From positions 2,728,001 to 2,792,000 of the forward strand of contig PUDQ02000003.1 of the NCBI GenBank assembly GCA_002964805.2: a DNA stretch of 64,000 nucleotides. The letters run 5' to 3'. Source of the stretch: Trametes villosa (taxonomy: Eukaryota > Basidiomycota > Agaricomycetes > Polyporales > Polyporaceae). Position 1 is the stretch's first letter. Every line of letters starts with the position of its first letter. The notes under the pieces were generated by a model, which ran no database searches, had not been told where the DNA came from, and worked only from the letters and a program-made list of their open reading frames with translations. Shown here piece after piece: positions 10,730-23,120 of the stretch. Position numbers and translations under genes: made by a program.

Positions 10730-11078
10730 TCCAGTAAACAAGCCGCGTAGGAAGTGCAATAGGCAGGATCGTCCTATACGCCGTAGAGTGAATGATATCT
10801 GTGCTGCAAGATGAAGGTAAGAGACGAATCTAAATGCTTTATAGCCCACAGAGGATCATCTGAGCGTCTCACGGCTTACCGCAGCACATAGAAGACACCT
10901 ACGGATACAGCGTCTTCTCTTCCCCCGGGTACGGTCGGGTCATCTTAGGCCGTGTGCGCATAGTACATGTATCTATAGGCGGTAATGAGAGGATAAATAC
11001 ATACAAGTGCGAGCATGGAACGATATAGCGCGGCCGAGGTGCCGAGTAATGTCTTCACGTAGCTGAAGAGGAACAACA
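10730..11078. promoter_or_regulatory. Short spacer between exonuclease start and PKS end
   Basis: Holds the probable exonuclease A promoter (minus-strand TATAAAG at 10837-10843, about 108 bases from the ATG) and the 3' end region of the polyketide synthase. No gene is seen. Confidence 0.45.
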
Positions 11079-14000
11079 CTACGCCTCCATCCGGGACTCC
11101 AGCTCCCGTAGACTGACGTCCGCTAGCAGCTGAAGTTGGGAGATCGTGAGGAAGGGCCGTAGCGCGTAGGATAGTGCGGCGGCAGAGAGCGAGTCGAGAC
11201 CATAGGATGTGAAAGGCACGTCGGGCGACAGGTCCTCGGGGGCGACGTCGAGTATCTTGCATATGACCTCCTTGTGGCTGGCCTCGGTTTTCGCTGCTGA
11301 CGAGTTTGAGTCGTCTGACGACTGTGCGGGGACGAGGTCGGCGTATAGCGGAGACGGGCCCATGTTCGCTTCCACGAGAGCCCAGTCGAAGGCGGGCACG
11401 TATTGCCACACCGGACGACTCCTGACACACCGAATCGCATCCTCGACGTAGGAGAAGAATTCTGATATGTACGCGTCAACTCCATGGTTTTTCAATGCAA
11501 GAGGGCTGGCAATAACTCACCCGCACTCGTCATACCCCAATTGCTGAGATGCTTGAGGCGCAGAGAAGGTGATGAGCCGATGAGCTCGCCTCGGATCGTC
11601 GAGGTGTCCAAGATCGCAGGGGCGACGATGCATGTGGCGTTGCGGTACTTCCGAGTCAACCCTGCGAGGGACGTGTTCGCACTACCACGCTACACATCAG
11701 CTCGCTGGTCCGCTCGTCGAGGATGTGCACATACCTGGCGTAATTCGTTTGCCCGGCGTTGCCAAACATTCCGGATACAGACGAGAAGGTCACCAAGAAG
11801 TCGAGCTTGTCTACTGGCAGGACCTGCTCCGCCAATGCGAACGCGTCGACCTTGGCGGGGAACGGCGCCTCGAACGTCTCTGCGGTCTGCGACACGAACT
11901 GACGATCCACGAGTACGCCTGACAGAACAAAACAACCGCTGACGGGCAGCCGCAGTCCATCGACGGCGCTCTTGAGGATTGTGTGAGGCGACTCTCCTGT
12001 GGACGCGACTCGTACGCTGAGGTCGGGGAGGCTCTCCAGGTAGTCGAGGTACCGAAGAGCCGTGTGGTCGCCTCGCCTTAATAGACCTGCGGAACCGGAA
12101 CGCGAGGTAATGAGAAGCTCGCGTGCCCCGTGTTTGTACATCCAGTGCGCGAGCTGCAGGCCCAAGCTACCGATACCACCCAACAGGACGTAAGACTTGG
12201 TCGGCTCGAATAGGGCTGTCGCGAGAGGCACCGACTCGGGGATGGCAGAGTGTATCAGATCGAGGGGCGGGCGAAGTGAAGACGGCTGGGAGGAAGCACG
12301 CGGGTGGCCGAAAGCAACGCGCAGGGCATCACCGACTGAACAGGGATCGCTCTCCAATAAGTGCGCGATGCCGCTGTCGGGGTGATTCCAGAGGAAGACG
12401 CGCCCGCTGCGGGAGACCATGTCGCGGAATGTCTTCGCCTCGGACTCGTCCTGCGTCCCCGACACGATGACCTGTGGCCGCCGGGAAAAGGCCGCCTTCA
12501 GCTCGGAGACTGTGTATCGTGCAGGGATGGAGATCACGTCAGCACCGGCCGCTGAGTAGAGCTCCGCCACCTGCGCCCCGAGGGGTGCGTCGGAGTGCGT
12601 GACGAGGATCACCTTCTTCCGAAGGTACTCTGGGCGTGAGAAAGAAGCGGTCCCGACAGCGAGAGCAGCAATGGCAGCTGGGAGAGCAGACGGGTAGGAG
12701 TGGGCGTCCGAGACGTCCGAGAGCTCGTAAAGCGCGAACTTGTGGGCGACGACGAGGTTGGTTAGGGGGCCACCGGCAATACCTGCTACGAGCGGCGAGT
12801 GGTCATCGGGAGTACATTGGCCGACGTAAGACCACAGCTGTTCAGAACCCATCTCCGCGGCAATGACGTGGACTAGCGAATGATCCTCCGGGACGTACGG
12901 GGCAGACGCTTGGATGAGGGTGGAGTCGACACATCGCCAAGGCAGAGAAGGGTCGAATGCTGCCTGCGTCTTGGGGGAGAGGCCCTCAACAATCCTAGGG
13001 ACGCTGATGGACCCATCCGCCTCGACTAGTACCTCCGGTTCCACGTCCGACCTGCTCGCCAGAGACTCTACGAGTTTCTTGATGCCCGCTTCAGACCTGG
13101 GTGTCTCGGAGACCACCGCGTGAATGGACCAAGACGGGAACTCCTTGCGAAGAGCCCTAGCGAAACCCGTGAGAGCGTCCCCGTCCGGTCCACTGGAGGC
13201 ATGGAACCAAAGCGAGACAGACACCAAGGGGTCGAGCACCTTCACCACCCCTTGGATGCCCATCTCGGCTCCGCGCTTGTAAGGTAGGATGACCCTCGAG
13301 GCTGCACTAGACGGGCGTTGGGGGCGGGGCGTGTTTGTTGTGTCCTCTTGATCCGTGGCGTATCCGGAGTCGGTGGACTCCAGTCGAGGGGCTCTCGGTT
13401 GAGCGGCGGGTGCGCTCGAGTCGTCAAGAGGCTCTGCCAGAGTGATCCCTGACTTCTGATAGGCGACCTCGTATCGGCTCTCCACGGGGGAAACTCGCTG
13501 GCCGTGCATTGTGATCTCGAGCTCGTCGACGCTGTACAGTGGCGTGCCGTCCTCAGCCATGATGAGTAGGTCATACACCAGCGTATCTGTACGGACGTCA
13601 GTGAAAAGATCACAATTAGCGTAACGTTGGCAGTGGCTTACCTGGTGTCCACGCCTTGAAGGTAGCATGCGTATAGACGACTGGCGGGAATGGACGATCC
13701 AACAATGCGTCGTGGACGACGAGTGCTCCAATCTTCGAAGGAAGGTAGTAGCGAGCGACGTCGTTCACTCCCGTTACCACCGGATGTACGAGGATGTGGA
13801 GGGAGGCGTCAAGTATGGCGGGGTGAATATGGTAGTCGGCGATGCTGCGAAGCATGATTAATAACCGCCACTGAGAGCGAAGATTGCAAGACGTACTCGG
13901 GAACGTCCGTGTCAGCCCCACGAAGCTTAACGAGCCACTCGTCGTTGCCGGTTGCAGGATCCTTAGCATAGCCACATGCCAGTATGCGCTGGTATGTCGG

Positions 14001-17000
14001 ACCGTAGTCTGCGAACGTCCGGAAGCCATCATAGAAGCCTACATGACATGTTAGTACTAGCGAACGGGTTACAGCGCCGGAACAACTGTACCTTTCATGT
14101 CCAGAGACTTCATGCGACTTGATATCTCTGCAACGTCCCGAACGGCCCTGGTGTCCGCCACCTCACGGTGCATGGACAGGTGGCCTTTGGCGTGGACACG
14201 GTTGCACTGCCAGCAAAGTCAGGGAATGTTGCTGCGCGAGAGTGTAGTAGATGATTCCGCACCTGCAGCGGCCACGTCTTCGTGTAGTCAACAGGAGCTG
14301 AGCTGAGGACGCTCCATCTCGTCCCGTCCAATTTGATCTCCACCGGAATAGGTCGCTTCGCGGACAAGGCAAGGATCGAGACGAGCTCCACGTTGTACAG
14401 CTTCTTCGCGCCGTACTCCAATGCCTGTAACGAGATAGCTGCTCAGCCTGTTCCAACTCGGTAGAGGAAAAGCCAAGCTTACCATCTCCAAGTACCCGGC
14501 CGTCGACATGATTGGCTCGCCCTTGATGACATGCTCCGCGAGGTCCGGGTGGGTCTTCTCGTTCAGCTGCAGTTGCGGGTAGTTCAGCGGGCCGTTTCTG
14601 TGCTGTCGCTGCCGCGCGTTCTCCGCGGTCGGCGCCGTGTACGGGACGTCCTTCCGCGCGAACGGGTATGGAGGGAGGACGTCGACAGGGGCGGGCGCCG
14701 TTCCGAACAGCGCGTCAAAGTCCACTCGGGTGTATCCCGACACGACGAGCTTCCCGACCGCCTCAAGGAAAGTCGCAGCCTCGACTGGCCCCTTCTCGGT
14801 GGACTTGGGGCGGCGAAGCGGACACACCACGGTGCTATGCTCGGCCATGACAGAGACGTAGCTCGTCAAGACCGGGTGCGGCCCGAGCTCAACGTAGATC
14901 GCGTGGGGGTGCTTCTTGGCGATCCCCTGAATAGCCTCGGTGAACCGGACGGCGCCGCGCGTGTTGTCCCAGTAGTACTGTGCGTCGTAGAGCTCGACGA
15001 AAAGGGCCCCCGTCTTCGTCGACCACGTCTCCACAGTTGCCGGGCTAATACGGTAGCGGGAGAATACGTCGCCCACGAGGCGTTTGTACTCCTCCGCGCA
15101 AAGCTCCATCATTGCCGAGTGCACGGGTATGCGTGTGCGCAGGCGGCGCGCGAAGATCCCCGCATCTGAGGCAACCTTCACAGCGCGCTCGACGTAGTCC
15201 TCGTGTCCGGAGAGGGTCACCGCTCCAGGCGCGTTGAAGCACCCGACCTCGAGTGTGCCCGGGCCCAGCTCCGCGACGACCACCGCAACGAGCTCCACCG
15301 CGCGCTCGGGCGAGCAGGACAGCGCGGCCATGGTGCCGCGCTCAGTCTCGAGGAGCGACATCGCCTTCCCCCGCGCGATCGCGAGCTCCATCGCGAGCGC
15401 GCGGGAGCCCGCGCCCGAGGCGTACACCACGGGCGTCTCGCCCGCTGAATGCCCGACGACGACGTCGGGCGCGATGCCGAGCGCGGCGAGCGTGTCTACG
15501 AGCGCGAGCTGGAGCATGGTGAGTGAGACGAGCGTAGTTGCGATGGGCCAGATCTCGCCAAGCGGGTCGGAGGGGCGCGCGCCGTCGAAGAGGCCGGTGA
15601 GCTCAATGAGGGAGGCGCCGGTAACGGATTTGTGGATCGCGTCGAGCTGGAGGATGCTCGCGCGGAAGACAGCGCTGGTTTGGAAGAGCTCGCGGCCCAC
15701 TGTCGGGGATGGATTAGCGTGGGAAGGCGATGAAGCTTGTGTGAATACATACTGGCGTAGTGCTGTGGGCCTTGTCCACTAAACACAAACACGACTGGAG
15801 GCGTGACTCTCGGCGCGAGGACCGGTTCGCTGAACCTCAACGCGGAGCCGTGGCTCTGGATCGCGAACGACCTCCACGTCATCGAGCGCGCGCGACGAGC
15901 GTAGGCACGCGCAGCCGCTTGCTGGATGTCCTCGGTCCACTCCTCCACTTGGTTGATGAGGTCTGCGCTGATGGCGCTGGCAGACCGCGGGGACAAGCCA
16001 CCAGCTACGAGGAGCAGCGGGGCGCTGTGTGCATTGCACCAGAACGAAGATGGCTTCGCCGCCACCGCGGGTGGACCCTCGACGACGCAGTGACCATTCG
16101 ACCCCCCGATGCCCGAGCTCGTCATGGCCACGAGGGCGCGGCCCGAAGGAGCTCGTACGACGAGACGTTCGGGCTCCACTGGTACGCGCAGGTTGTACTC
16201 CTTCCATTTGATCCCGGGGTTGGGCATGCTGAGGTTGGCATTGGGCGGGACGATTCCCGTCTCGAAGATGGAGCAGACCTTGCAGAGGGACGCGAGGAAC
16301 GCGGTGATCTCCAGGTGTCTGTGTGAACCGTGTCAACGCACAATCAAACAAATCCGCAGAAATGAGGAAGCGCACCCGATGTTGCCCTTAACGCTCCCGA
16401 GAAGGAGCTCATCACCCCTGCTGAACTCGCGCGCAACCCAGTTCGCCTCCGTGGGATCTCCCATCGCGGTCCCTGTGGCGTGCAGCTCGAGGAAATCGAC
16501 CTGGCGCGGATCGCGCCGAGCCTGGGAGAATGCGCGTGCCATCGCCTCCTGCTGCGCGGACGCCACTGGTGCGTTGACGGGCGCGAGAGATCCGCAGGAG
16601 TTGATGCCGGTGCCGAGAATCTAAGGCGGGTGGAGTGCATCAGCACGGGGCGATCCCCGACGTCGAGCGGACGCAGGTCGAGGGCAGTGCGGGACTTACG
16701 GAGGCGTAGATCTTGTCGCCGTCTCGGAGAGCGGCGTCTAAGGGCTTTAGCACCATGCAGACGACGCCCTCGCCCCTCCCGAAGCTGTGGCGGAGACTGG
16801 TGAGTACGAGTACTTGTGACACATGTGGTGTATGTTGCACTCACCCGTTTGCGGACGCGTCGAAGGGTTTGCATTTCCCGTCGGGGGATAGAACGCCCCC
16901 TTGCGAATAAGAGAGCCATTCTGAGAATCTGACGAAGGATCGTGAGCGGCAACTCCCTAGACATACGCTTGGATATACCTGTGATTGATCTGCGAGCCGC

Positions 17001-17765
17001 CTACTACAGCCGCTTCGCATTCGCCGTTCTGGATTGCCTGGATGGCAAGGTGTGTAGCGGAGAGGCTCGAGCTACAGGCGGTGTCGATGGGTACTGAGGG
17101 CCCTCGTAGATCGAGGTAGTACGACACGCGGTTCGCAATCATAGAAGGACCGGACGCGAAAGAACCTCGCGCCTCGTCATCATCCTGGTAGACGTGCGAG
17201 CGTCAGCGCGCGCTTCTGCAACACGACGGGGTAGACGTACGTGTCCGGATACCGAGAACATGTCGAACGCGATGCCTGCGGTGTAGCATCCGATGTTCTT
17301 CCCGCGGTAGTCGATTCCGGAGTCTACGAAACTCTGGAAGGCGGTCTCGACGAGCCGGCGGGTGCTGAGCGGCATCATGCGCGCGTCCTTGTTCGTGACG
17401 CCGAACTCGAGATGGTCGAAGAGGTGCACATCTTTCAGAAAGGTGCCAGTATCCGTTACACACTTTCCCAGTCCGCGGCCGACGAGACTAGGAAGGCATG
17501 GATGAGAGAGAGGATGAAGTCGGAAGAAGATGAAGACGTACGTGTGGATGTTGAAGCGTTCGAGAGGGATTCGCTCATAGGCTTCTCCGCGCTCGAGCAG
17601 GAAGCGGAAGAATGAGCGATGATCAAGGTTAGTGTCACTCCATGCACCGCTGGGCAGCTCTGCGGCGATGCCAACCTGCGAAAGGAAGAGAAGTGAGCAC
17701 AATTCGATCTGCGCACGTAACGAGCGACTGACTATAGCGATCTCTGGTGGTTGTGAAGGAGACAT
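11079..17765 (-). CDS. Iterative type I polyketide synthase, KS-AT-DH-ER-like-KR-ACP
   Basis: Large intron-containing gene starting MSPSQPPEIAIV. KS: KDARMMPLSTRRLVETAF, active-site Cys at 17074-17076 in PIDTACSSSLSA, His at 16480-16482 in ELHATGTAMGDP, and GSVKGNIG. AT: VFSGQGPQH and VVVGHSAGETP (Ser at 15446-15448). DH: His at 14531-14533 in HVIKGEPIMSTAG, where the last position of the HxxxGxxxxP motif is Ser; catalytic Asp at 13808-13810 in HPAILDASLH. A long ER-like segment has KKVILVTHSDAPLGAQV where a Gly-rich nucleotide loop is expected. KR: LLGGIGSLGLQLA and FSSVSGMFGNAGQTNYA. ACP: SYGLDSLSA (Ser at 11190-11192). No methyltransferase, thioesterase or reductase domain was seen. The reducing domains look eroded. 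Divergent from the GMC gene at 19431. Confidence 0.88.
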
Positions 17766-19430
17766 CTACAACGTAGTCGAGGTTAATAAACTCCTTGACA
17801 GATGGCCGCCCCACACGGAACGGAGCGCACCTGAAGGGATGGCGGTCTGCTTTGCAGGAGAGCCTGTTTGAGTGCCGGCAACGACGGGGTTTATGAGCCA
17901 TTCTATTTGTTTTGGCGCATGGCAGTGATACTGTGTCCTGCAGCGAGCGTTCTCTCCGGAGATTGTCCACGTTGATGGACGTCGAAGGACAGCACTGCGT
18001 AGCCATTAGCGCGACATTGTGACAGAGACCATCTGACTGTTTCTGGGACTGTGCGGGGCGCATTTTGGATGCCCCTGGCCACAGGATCAGCATCAAGAAG
18101 ACGCGGCTTCCGATGTCGTAAATGTGCACGAACAAAACGAGTGGCAGTCCGCATAATTCGAACCGGACGCTGCATTGCGGACTGAGTGAGCAGGAGGAGA
18201 CAAGAAAGGATACCGGTTAAATCATTACTCCGACTCAAACGAGTAAACATATCGCCTGCCGAGGTTAAGGTTAGCAAGTACATAGTTTCCCACGGATAGC
18301 CGCCGTGCACGGCACTCCCTCTCCTCCTCGCACCTCTCCTGCAAATATTGTTGACCGGTTGCATCCCCCAGCCACTACGTCCTTATCCTCGCACGTTCGG
18401 ATAAATTTTTAGCCCGTGTAACCTAGGCGAGAGGAGCACAATCGCGACCTTCAACGTGGATTCGCAGGTGCTGATTCTCCCGAATCTGGAAGTGCGAGTG
18501 TTTTGCCCATCTAGCGACAACCACATATCACATTCTGTAGTGCGCATGAGACGCGGGCTGAATAGCGGTACTCAATTCTCGAAGAGGAGCCGCACGCGTT
18601 GTCTGTCCTCATGATGCAGATCCGAGAGCATCGTGGTGCTATACTTGATCTCCGCTGCACCGGATGTGGTACGTCGCATCTCTAATTCTCCCGGGATGAT
18701 GCCACTGCGGCGAACTACTGTCATGTTAGGTTCAGAAGCCTACCCACGCATGCGTGTCAGAAGTGAGCGAGTCGCCAGCGTTGCGGTCAGACCGCAGTCC
18801 AAGTGCCGCCCGCCGCCGCATTACTCCCGCGGGTGGGAAGGTGTTCAGATTGCTGGATTCGCGCCCGATCGTTCCAGTACAGCTGCGTCTCCCACCGGCC
18901 CGAGCTAGATGTGAGCTAGAATGCCGCTCTCGTTGTGCGTGTCACTGAACTTAAATCTAGATAGTAAACGATCATGATGTTTTACCAAGGCTCGAGCTCT
19001 CCACCAGCGTTGACTGCAATTCCAATACGAAGCATGTGAGCGTATGTAACATGTGTCAACCCTCGTCTTCTGTTCGACCTTCATTTCATCCGATATCAGG
19101 CCTTGCTTTCAGCATCAACGGGAACGTCGCGCGCTGCCGCTATCAACGCTGCTCAGAATAGCTCGAGCACAGATACTGACCCGCGTAAGTAGTACGGATG
19201 ACGAGTGACCCTACAACTTACCACTGTTTTTCTTCTCAGAAGCACGTCCATCGGCTTCTTGGCCGCTCGAAGACACAGGAATCAGGAAAGGCGCGTCCAC
19301 CTCCGGGCCATCGGCTTTGTACAACTGCGGACCGCCCGCTGTCTTTCAGCAGCGTCAACCCGGTATATAACCTGTCTCCGACAAGAACACGTCCTACGTA
19401 TCCGCTCTAGCGCTGTCGGTACTTGCTATC
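17766..19430. promoter_or_regulatory. Divergent intergenic region between PKS and GMC oxidoreductase
   Basis: About 1.66 kb with no supported gene. A TATA box (TATATAA, 19364-19370) stands 60 bp before the GMC start codon. No clear TATA box was found near the PKS start. The head-to-head arrangement allows shared regulation, but no specific operator was recognised. Confidence 0.5.
19364..19370 (+). promoter_or_regulatory. TATA box of the GMC oxidoreductase gene
   Basis: TATATAA, 60 bp upstream of the ATG at 19431, in a pyrimidine-rich promoter. Confidence 0.5.
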
Positions 19431-22400
19431 ATGAACCAGAAACTCGCAACGCTCGCCGACGTCTCCGGGAAAACGTTCGACTTCGTCGTAATCGGTGAAC
19501 GTAGCGCGCTCAACGTCTGTTCAACATCAAACTGACTCGGTTACGCATCTATCAACAGGTGGAGGCGTATGTCCAGGCCAAACTTCCGCTCTCAGTCGCT
19601 TGAACTTACCGAGACAAACGTTCGCAGACGGCCGGCTTGACTCTGGCGGCACGTTTGACCGAGAACCCCAATGTTTCCGTAGTTGTTCTCGAAGCCGGCA
19701 AAGCGCACATAGACGATGAGCTCATACGTACGTCCATCTGCCTACATGCCAGGTGCATCTGTTGATCACGAGTACACCTCATTGCATCCATGTAGTGGGC
19801 GTGCAAGGATGGCAGCGCCAGTTCATGAACCCTGAGTACGACTGGAAGTTCTTCACTGTCCCTCAGCCAAATGCAAACGGCAAAGTCCAGTTGTGGAGTC
19901 GGTAAGTTTGTTGTCAGGCGCGTTATCGTAGCGCGTACGCACTGCAGCCGCAGATTCTGACTTCCTATGTTTCAGGGGAAAGGGCCTCGGAGGTAGCTCT
20001 GCCATGAACTTCCTCATGTGGACCCGGCCGCAGCGAGAAGATATCGACGGTACTGCTAACTACCGAACACGCGTCCCGCGGACATCGCTCACAGTTTCTG
20101 CGGACAGCGTTCGAGGCTCTCGGTAACCCCGGCTGGAACTGGGAGCAGTTCTATGAGTACTCCAAGAAGACAGAGAAGTGCGCGCCCGTTGTCATCGTGC
20201 TCCTGCGCTGTTGGCGGCTGAATGTTTTGGCCGGACTTCAAGGTTTTGCTCGCCGTCCGAGGCTCGCATGGAAGACCTGTACAGCAAAGCCGCGGTAGGG
20301 TCTGAAGGTTTGTTGAGGTACTACAGGCTTTCGGACGTACCTCGCTGATTCGGAGTAGGCCCGCTACCGATCTCGTTTGCGCGGACTACCTCGGGGGCCG
20401 AGCTCCCCTTCCGGAAGGTGCGTATCTTGTTCGACACTCAACTCTGGCTTTGTTCTTACCCTTCGGGTCCGCGCAGAGCCTCGAGGAGAACGGGATCAAC
20501 CTCAGCAATGACGCAGTACGTGTTCGCAGCTGCCATCTTCTCTCTTCTCTGATATGCTGAACACACGCCCAGTTGAGCGGGAGCGTCCTGGGCGCGTGGA
20601 AGACCGTCTCCGTGATTGATCCTGCGACGAACGCACGCAGCTACGCCACGAACGTACGCGCTCCGCCCTACGTACACCGGGCGCGCCCATCAAACTAATG
20701 TCCGACGCCGTAGGGATACCTCCTGCCAGCGCTCGGCCGCCCGAGCTTACGCGTTCTGACGGAGGCATATGTCACGAAGATTCTCACGTCTCGGGATGGG
20801 ACGGGAGAGGTCGTTGCACGCGGGGTCGAATTTGTGCACGGAGGGAGCACGCACGTTGTGAATGTTGCGAAGGAAGCTATACTATCTGCCGGGTGAGCGA
20901 ACCTCCCGAACTTGTCGGAAGGACGGGTATGCTGAATGTGGGTTTGGGTAGTGCGGTGAAGTCCCCGCAGATCCTCGAGCTGAGCGGCATCGGGGACCGT
21001 GCCATACTCGAACCCCTCGGGATCCCGGTACAGCTCGACCTGCCCAGCATTGGCACCAATGTGCAGGAGCATATCACGCACAATGCGTTGGCTTTCCGTG
21101 AGCAAGCGTCCTTGTTGTGGTACGAAACGGCGTCGCTGAACTGGAGTGTTCCTTGCAGTCATGCGCGAGGACGGCAAGATTATTACCAGCGACCTCCTGC
21201 GCGACCCCGCGTTCCACGCCAAGCTCCTTGAAACCGAGTACGTAACCCCAGTCCCCTCGAATTCGATGTCGTCTCATGCCGAGCTATTATGGACTAACAT
21301 ACCTTCAGCCCTGACTTCAAGGAGTCCCCGAGCCTCGCGTTCACGGGCCTCAACTTCGTACCCCTGCAGAAGATCTCCCCGCGCGCAGATGAGATAATTC
21401 GCGACCTCGAAGCGACCCTCACCCGTGATGCGGCGAAGTACCCTCCGGGGCTCAAGGAACAGTACGAAGAGCAGTTGAAGCGTCTCCGCGATCCGAGCGT
21501 GCCCGACGTCGAGATCATGGTCACCCCGTTCTCGTTCAACCCCGAGCGTACGTCCCTCTACGGCTTAAGCTCGAGAAGGAGGCTAACGGCAGGTGGCGCA
21601 TCTACAGCGGCGACGAAGCCGATCATAGCGATTCTCCCCACGCTGATCCACCCGTTTTCTCGTGGCACCATCGTGAGCCTCCCTTCGCCCCTCCCACGTC
21701 CTGTTAGCACTTAGCTGACCCCGGTGCTATGACTAGCACGCCGCCTCCGCGGATCCCGCCGCGCCGCCGACGATCGACCCGCACTACTTCGCACAAGAGG
21801 CGGACCTTACCATTCTCACTGAGGCGTGGAAGTTCGCCCGCAAGGTGGCGCACTCGGGCGCGTTCGGTGCTCTTGTTGCTGCTGAGGTTGCACCAGGGCC
21901 GGCTGTTGAGACCGAAGAGCAGATCAGAGGTGCGCTGTCTATGGTGGTGACTTTAGAGAGGATGACGCTGACGGCGGGCGGGGGCAGAGTACGTGCGCAA
22001 CAACTTCGTAACGGTCTGGCGTGAGTGAACTGCGCGGTTGACATTGACGGGGGAGGCGACGCTGACTGGCTGCGGTGTAGATACGTGCGGCAGTCTATCG
22101 ATGTTGCCGAAGGACAAGGGCGGGGTGGTCGACCCAAAGCTGAAGGTAAGCCGCTCTCCACCCTCGCGGGGGATGGAGTCTCACGTAGCGCACCGGGTGC
22201 ACAGGTGTATGGGGCACAGAATATCCGCGTCGTCGACCTGTCCGTCGTGTCGCTGCAGATCACTTCGCACACGCAGGGTAAGCCACACAGCCCACTCGGA
22301 CTCCGCTGGATATCCTAATCATCCGTGTCCACAGCGTTGGTGTACGCAATCGCCGAACAAGGTGGGTATTCCCATGCTACAGAACGATGCGGTACTGAGA

Positions 22401-22454
22401 CTGTACCTCTTAGCTGCGGACATTATCAAGCGCGACCACGGTATTCACGGATGA
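19431..22454 (+). CDS. GMC-family FAD oxidoreductase, apparently intracellular
   Basis: Multi-exon gene. The N-terminus (MNQKLATLADVSGKTFDFVV) has no signal peptide and leads into the FAD dinucleotide motif IGGGTAGLTLAARL, assembled across an 8-nt microexon. VVVLEAG (ADP-ribose-binding acid), then GKGLGGSSAMNFLMWTRP (GMC signature 1) and AILSAGAVKSPQILELSGIG (signature 2). The C-terminus has WHTCGSLSM and SLQITSHTQ, giving the usual His/His active-site pair. GMC enzymes oxidise alcohols or sugars using FAD, with oxygen or quinones as acceptor; the substrate cannot be deduced. Its head-to-head position with the PKS makes tailoring of a polyketide possible. Stop at 22452-22454. Confidence 0.82.
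19559..19566 (+). other. 8-nt microexon in the GMC oxidoreductase gene
   Basis: Exon 1 (19431-19494) ends with one base of a Gly codon. GTGGAGGC at 19559-19566 completes it and adds two more Gly codons. Exon 3 begins ACG GCC GGC at 19628. Flanking introns of 64 nt and 61 nt have GT...AG ends. Only this splicing restores GGGTAG of the FAD-binding motif. Confidence 0.75.
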
Positions 22455-23120
22455 GGCGGCGGCGCATCCTACACCCCGAACAGGTTTCCCGGCTTGTCAT
22501 GTCAAATTGATATCTGTTGTTGTGTTCCCGAGCAGTCTACTGTACAGTACATGTGCATCCCATCTCCATCCATCCGGAAAGCAAATAAGACAAAGTGAGC
22601 AGATCGCAGTCTACGTGACTGGTATGGTACAATGCGCAGCGAACGGCCTTCTATCCTGTATCCAGCTCGCGCGCGATGTGATGATGGTGAGGGCGGCTTC
22701 TACATCAAGAGGTGTGGGAAGTGATGGACCCGAGGAGACGCCGCGACGTCGAAGGAGCGGTGAGAGGAAGCGAGCGAAGTCCTGCGGTGCCCCGCGTGGT
22801 TTCGAAGGTCTGTCGGGATTGCGTAAGTGCGACCGAATCCTCCGGGGCGAGGTGTCACGAAGAGGGCCAGCGTCGCAGGTGTGGAGGGTGCCTCGATGAT
22901 CGGCTAGCTTCCGAGAAGACAGCCTGCCGGCGGCGACACCGCGTTCCTGTGCGTATGGCCCGCTCCATCGAGGATGCAATAGCAAATCTGGACCTGTTGG
23001 AGCGTACGGCATCCCGCCGCTGCGAGGCGCACATCACAGTTCGCGAAGGCTCGAGGCACGATGCCGGCGGGAGACAGATCGGAGCGTCGATGCCAGTTGG
23101 CCGAGGACAGATGCTTGTCG
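22455..23120. other. Intergenic between two convergent genes, nothing recognised
   Basis: Short frames only. Expected to contain the 3' ends of the GMC gene and the LysM gene. Confidence 0.4.

Noticed and set aside
18140..18175. Minus-strand GGTTCGAATTA resembling a tRNA B box
   Set aside because: No T-stem, acceptor stem or A box could be paired around it.
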